Shown here: piece by piece, positions 63,391 through 64,000 of the stretch | How positions within the stretch are numbered: position 1 is the stretch's first letter | How the letters are laid out: each line of letters starts with the position of its first letter | Assembly (NCBI GenBank): GCA_964247055.1 | Contig: OZ176056.1 | Location: forward strand, 9,052,001-9,116,000 | Source: Paragordius varius | Taxonomy: Eukaryota; Nematomorpha | Direction of reading: 5' to 3' | Length of the DNA stretch: 64,000 nt | Translations under genes and position numbers: made by a program | Notes under the pieces: model-generated | The model's input: only the letters and a program-made list of their open reading frames with translations | What the model was told of the DNA's origin: nothing | Databases searched by the model: none

Positions 63391-64000
63391 TTGAAATTGG
63401 ATGGTCCAACACGTTCTCCGGAAATTTTCTCAAAGACACGATTTTTGTGGACTTATGTTTTCAAAAAAAACCGTTTTTCACACGGGGCGGGCCCGAACTG
63501 GGGGCCTATTTCAAAAAACGGGCGAAGCTATTCTCGGGACATTTATTAAAGATTATATTTTTTCGATGTTTGGATTTGAATGGGTCTACCGGTTTTCCTG
63601 TAGCAGATCACAAAGCCAGCATTTTCCATTTTTATAAATATATAGAATACCATAAATAATGTTTTATTATCCATATTTAACCCTATACATATGATAGATA
63701 CTCCTTACTCAGCAGCTATCATCAAAGAAACGTTTGACTAAAACTTTTGCCTTTTAAGAGGGAATACTAGAAATCCTTATCGAATATTTACAGTCTTATA
63801 CCTTGGGCTGAAAAACAATCAAAAAATTATTTTTGTGGACTTTGTTTTTTTTTGAAAAAGGTGGCATTTTACGGGGGGAGCGGGTAAAAAGAGGGACTAA
63901 GTTAAAAAAGCGAGACGACTATGTTCGGCGCAATCGAAAATAACTAAATAAAAATCATATTTGAAATTGAATGGTCCAACACGTTCTCCGGAAAATTGTC
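63391..64000 (+). repeat. Third appearance of the 13140-type block, cut by the window end
   Basis: The unit at 63391 has TTCTCGGGACATTTATTAAAG, ATATATAGAATACC, CATATTTAACCC and a TACTAGAAATCC tail with TTGGGCTGAAAAAC. These are the private markers of the units at 13140 and 55391. A partial unit follows from 63961. The preceding tail (AAGAAGCCCTAAATC, about 63327) also matches 13075 and 55327. Confidence 0.92.

Larger units (their letters stand above)
1..64000 (+). repeat. Tandem satellite array, ~570-bp unit, whole window
   Basis: The window is filled by one satellite family with no interruption. The same ordered motifs recur about every 570 bp from the first base to the last: GAAATTGAATGG or GAAATTGGATGG, TTTTTGTGGAC, CGGGCGAAGCTATTG, GTAGCAGATCACAAAGCC, CATATGATAGATAC, CAGCAGCTATC, AGCGGGTAAAAAGAG. 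Measured from the landmark at 523, there are 111 complete units with mean spacing about 571.5 bp. Partial units lie at 1-522 and 63961-64000. Extremes are 497 bp (50350) and 581 bp (56526). All units share one orientation except a 109-bp inverted patch in three of them. Long homogeneous arrays of this kind are known from eukaryotic heterochromatin. I do not recognise the family and cannot assign a species. No gene, tRNA, rRNA or transposon is visible. Most units carry one CATATG, so a roughly 570-bp digestion ladder is expected. Confidence 0.98.

Noticed and set aside
1-64000. CRISPR array
   Set aside because: The repeated unit is ~570 bp and continuous, with no short direct repeats separated by unique spacers and no cas genes.
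1-64000. Tandem gene cluster such as 5S rDNA, snRNA or histone genes
   Set aside because: No recognisable rRNA, snRNA or histone sequence, no internal Pol III-like boxes that I can support, and no stable reading frame.
1-64000. Purely artefactual array produced by assembly
   Set aside because: Units differ by many consistent substitutions and indels in ordered blocks, which random mis-assembly would not create. Copy number of the near-identical 1145-bp dimers could still be wrong.

Overview
The whole 64 kb window is one uninterrupted tandem satellite array. I found no gene, RNA gene, transposon or unique-sequence island on either strand. The repeat unit is about 570 bp and AT-rich by eye. 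Taking the TTGAAATTG-like landmark as unit start, there are 111 complete units (first at 523, last complete one at 63391) plus a partial unit at each edge. The mean unit length is about 571.5 bp. Most units are 561-581 bp; outliers are three 555-bp units and one damaged 497-bp unit at 50350. All units are head-to-tail on one strand except for a 109-bp inverted patch seen three times. This is the organisation of eukaryotic pericentromeric, centromeric or other heterochromatic satellite DNA. Nothing in the sequence lets me name the species or clade.

The array is organised at four scales. (1) Each ~570-bp unit appears to be an ancient trimer of diverged ~175-215 bp subunits. Their anchor motifs (AGCTATTGTC, AGCTATCRTC, GACTATGTTC) recur at spacings of about 195, 202 and 176 bp. 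(2) Units are mosaics of a few sequence classes, mainly two versions of the subunit B-C interval and two versions of the subunit C end. (3) Local higher-order repeats occur: 1154-bp dimers (1098-3405; again about 42861-45166), a 1732-bp trimer (3406-7446; 45746-49209), 1130-bp dimers (9746-12001), a 2288-bp tetramer (18271-22841), six 1145-bp dimers (30277-36563), ~1141-1146-bp dimers (37715-39996), a 1716-bp trimer (39997-42860) and a 1715-bp trimer (59964-63390). (4) The first ~18 kb (about 890-18815) recurs at about 43230-61640 in the same unit order. The offset steps between about 41.8 and 42.8 kb because whole units were gained or lost. A third appearance of an internal block begins near 63320.

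The ~70-105 codon open frames in nearly every unit are repeat consensus, not genes. Two overlapping frames are open at once, A-tract length changes switch between them, and indels that are not multiples of three are common. The most informative details are the hidden trimeric origin of the unit, the shared micro-inversion bounded by GTCTC/GAGAC, the diverged unit at 50350, and the ~42-kb super-repeat.
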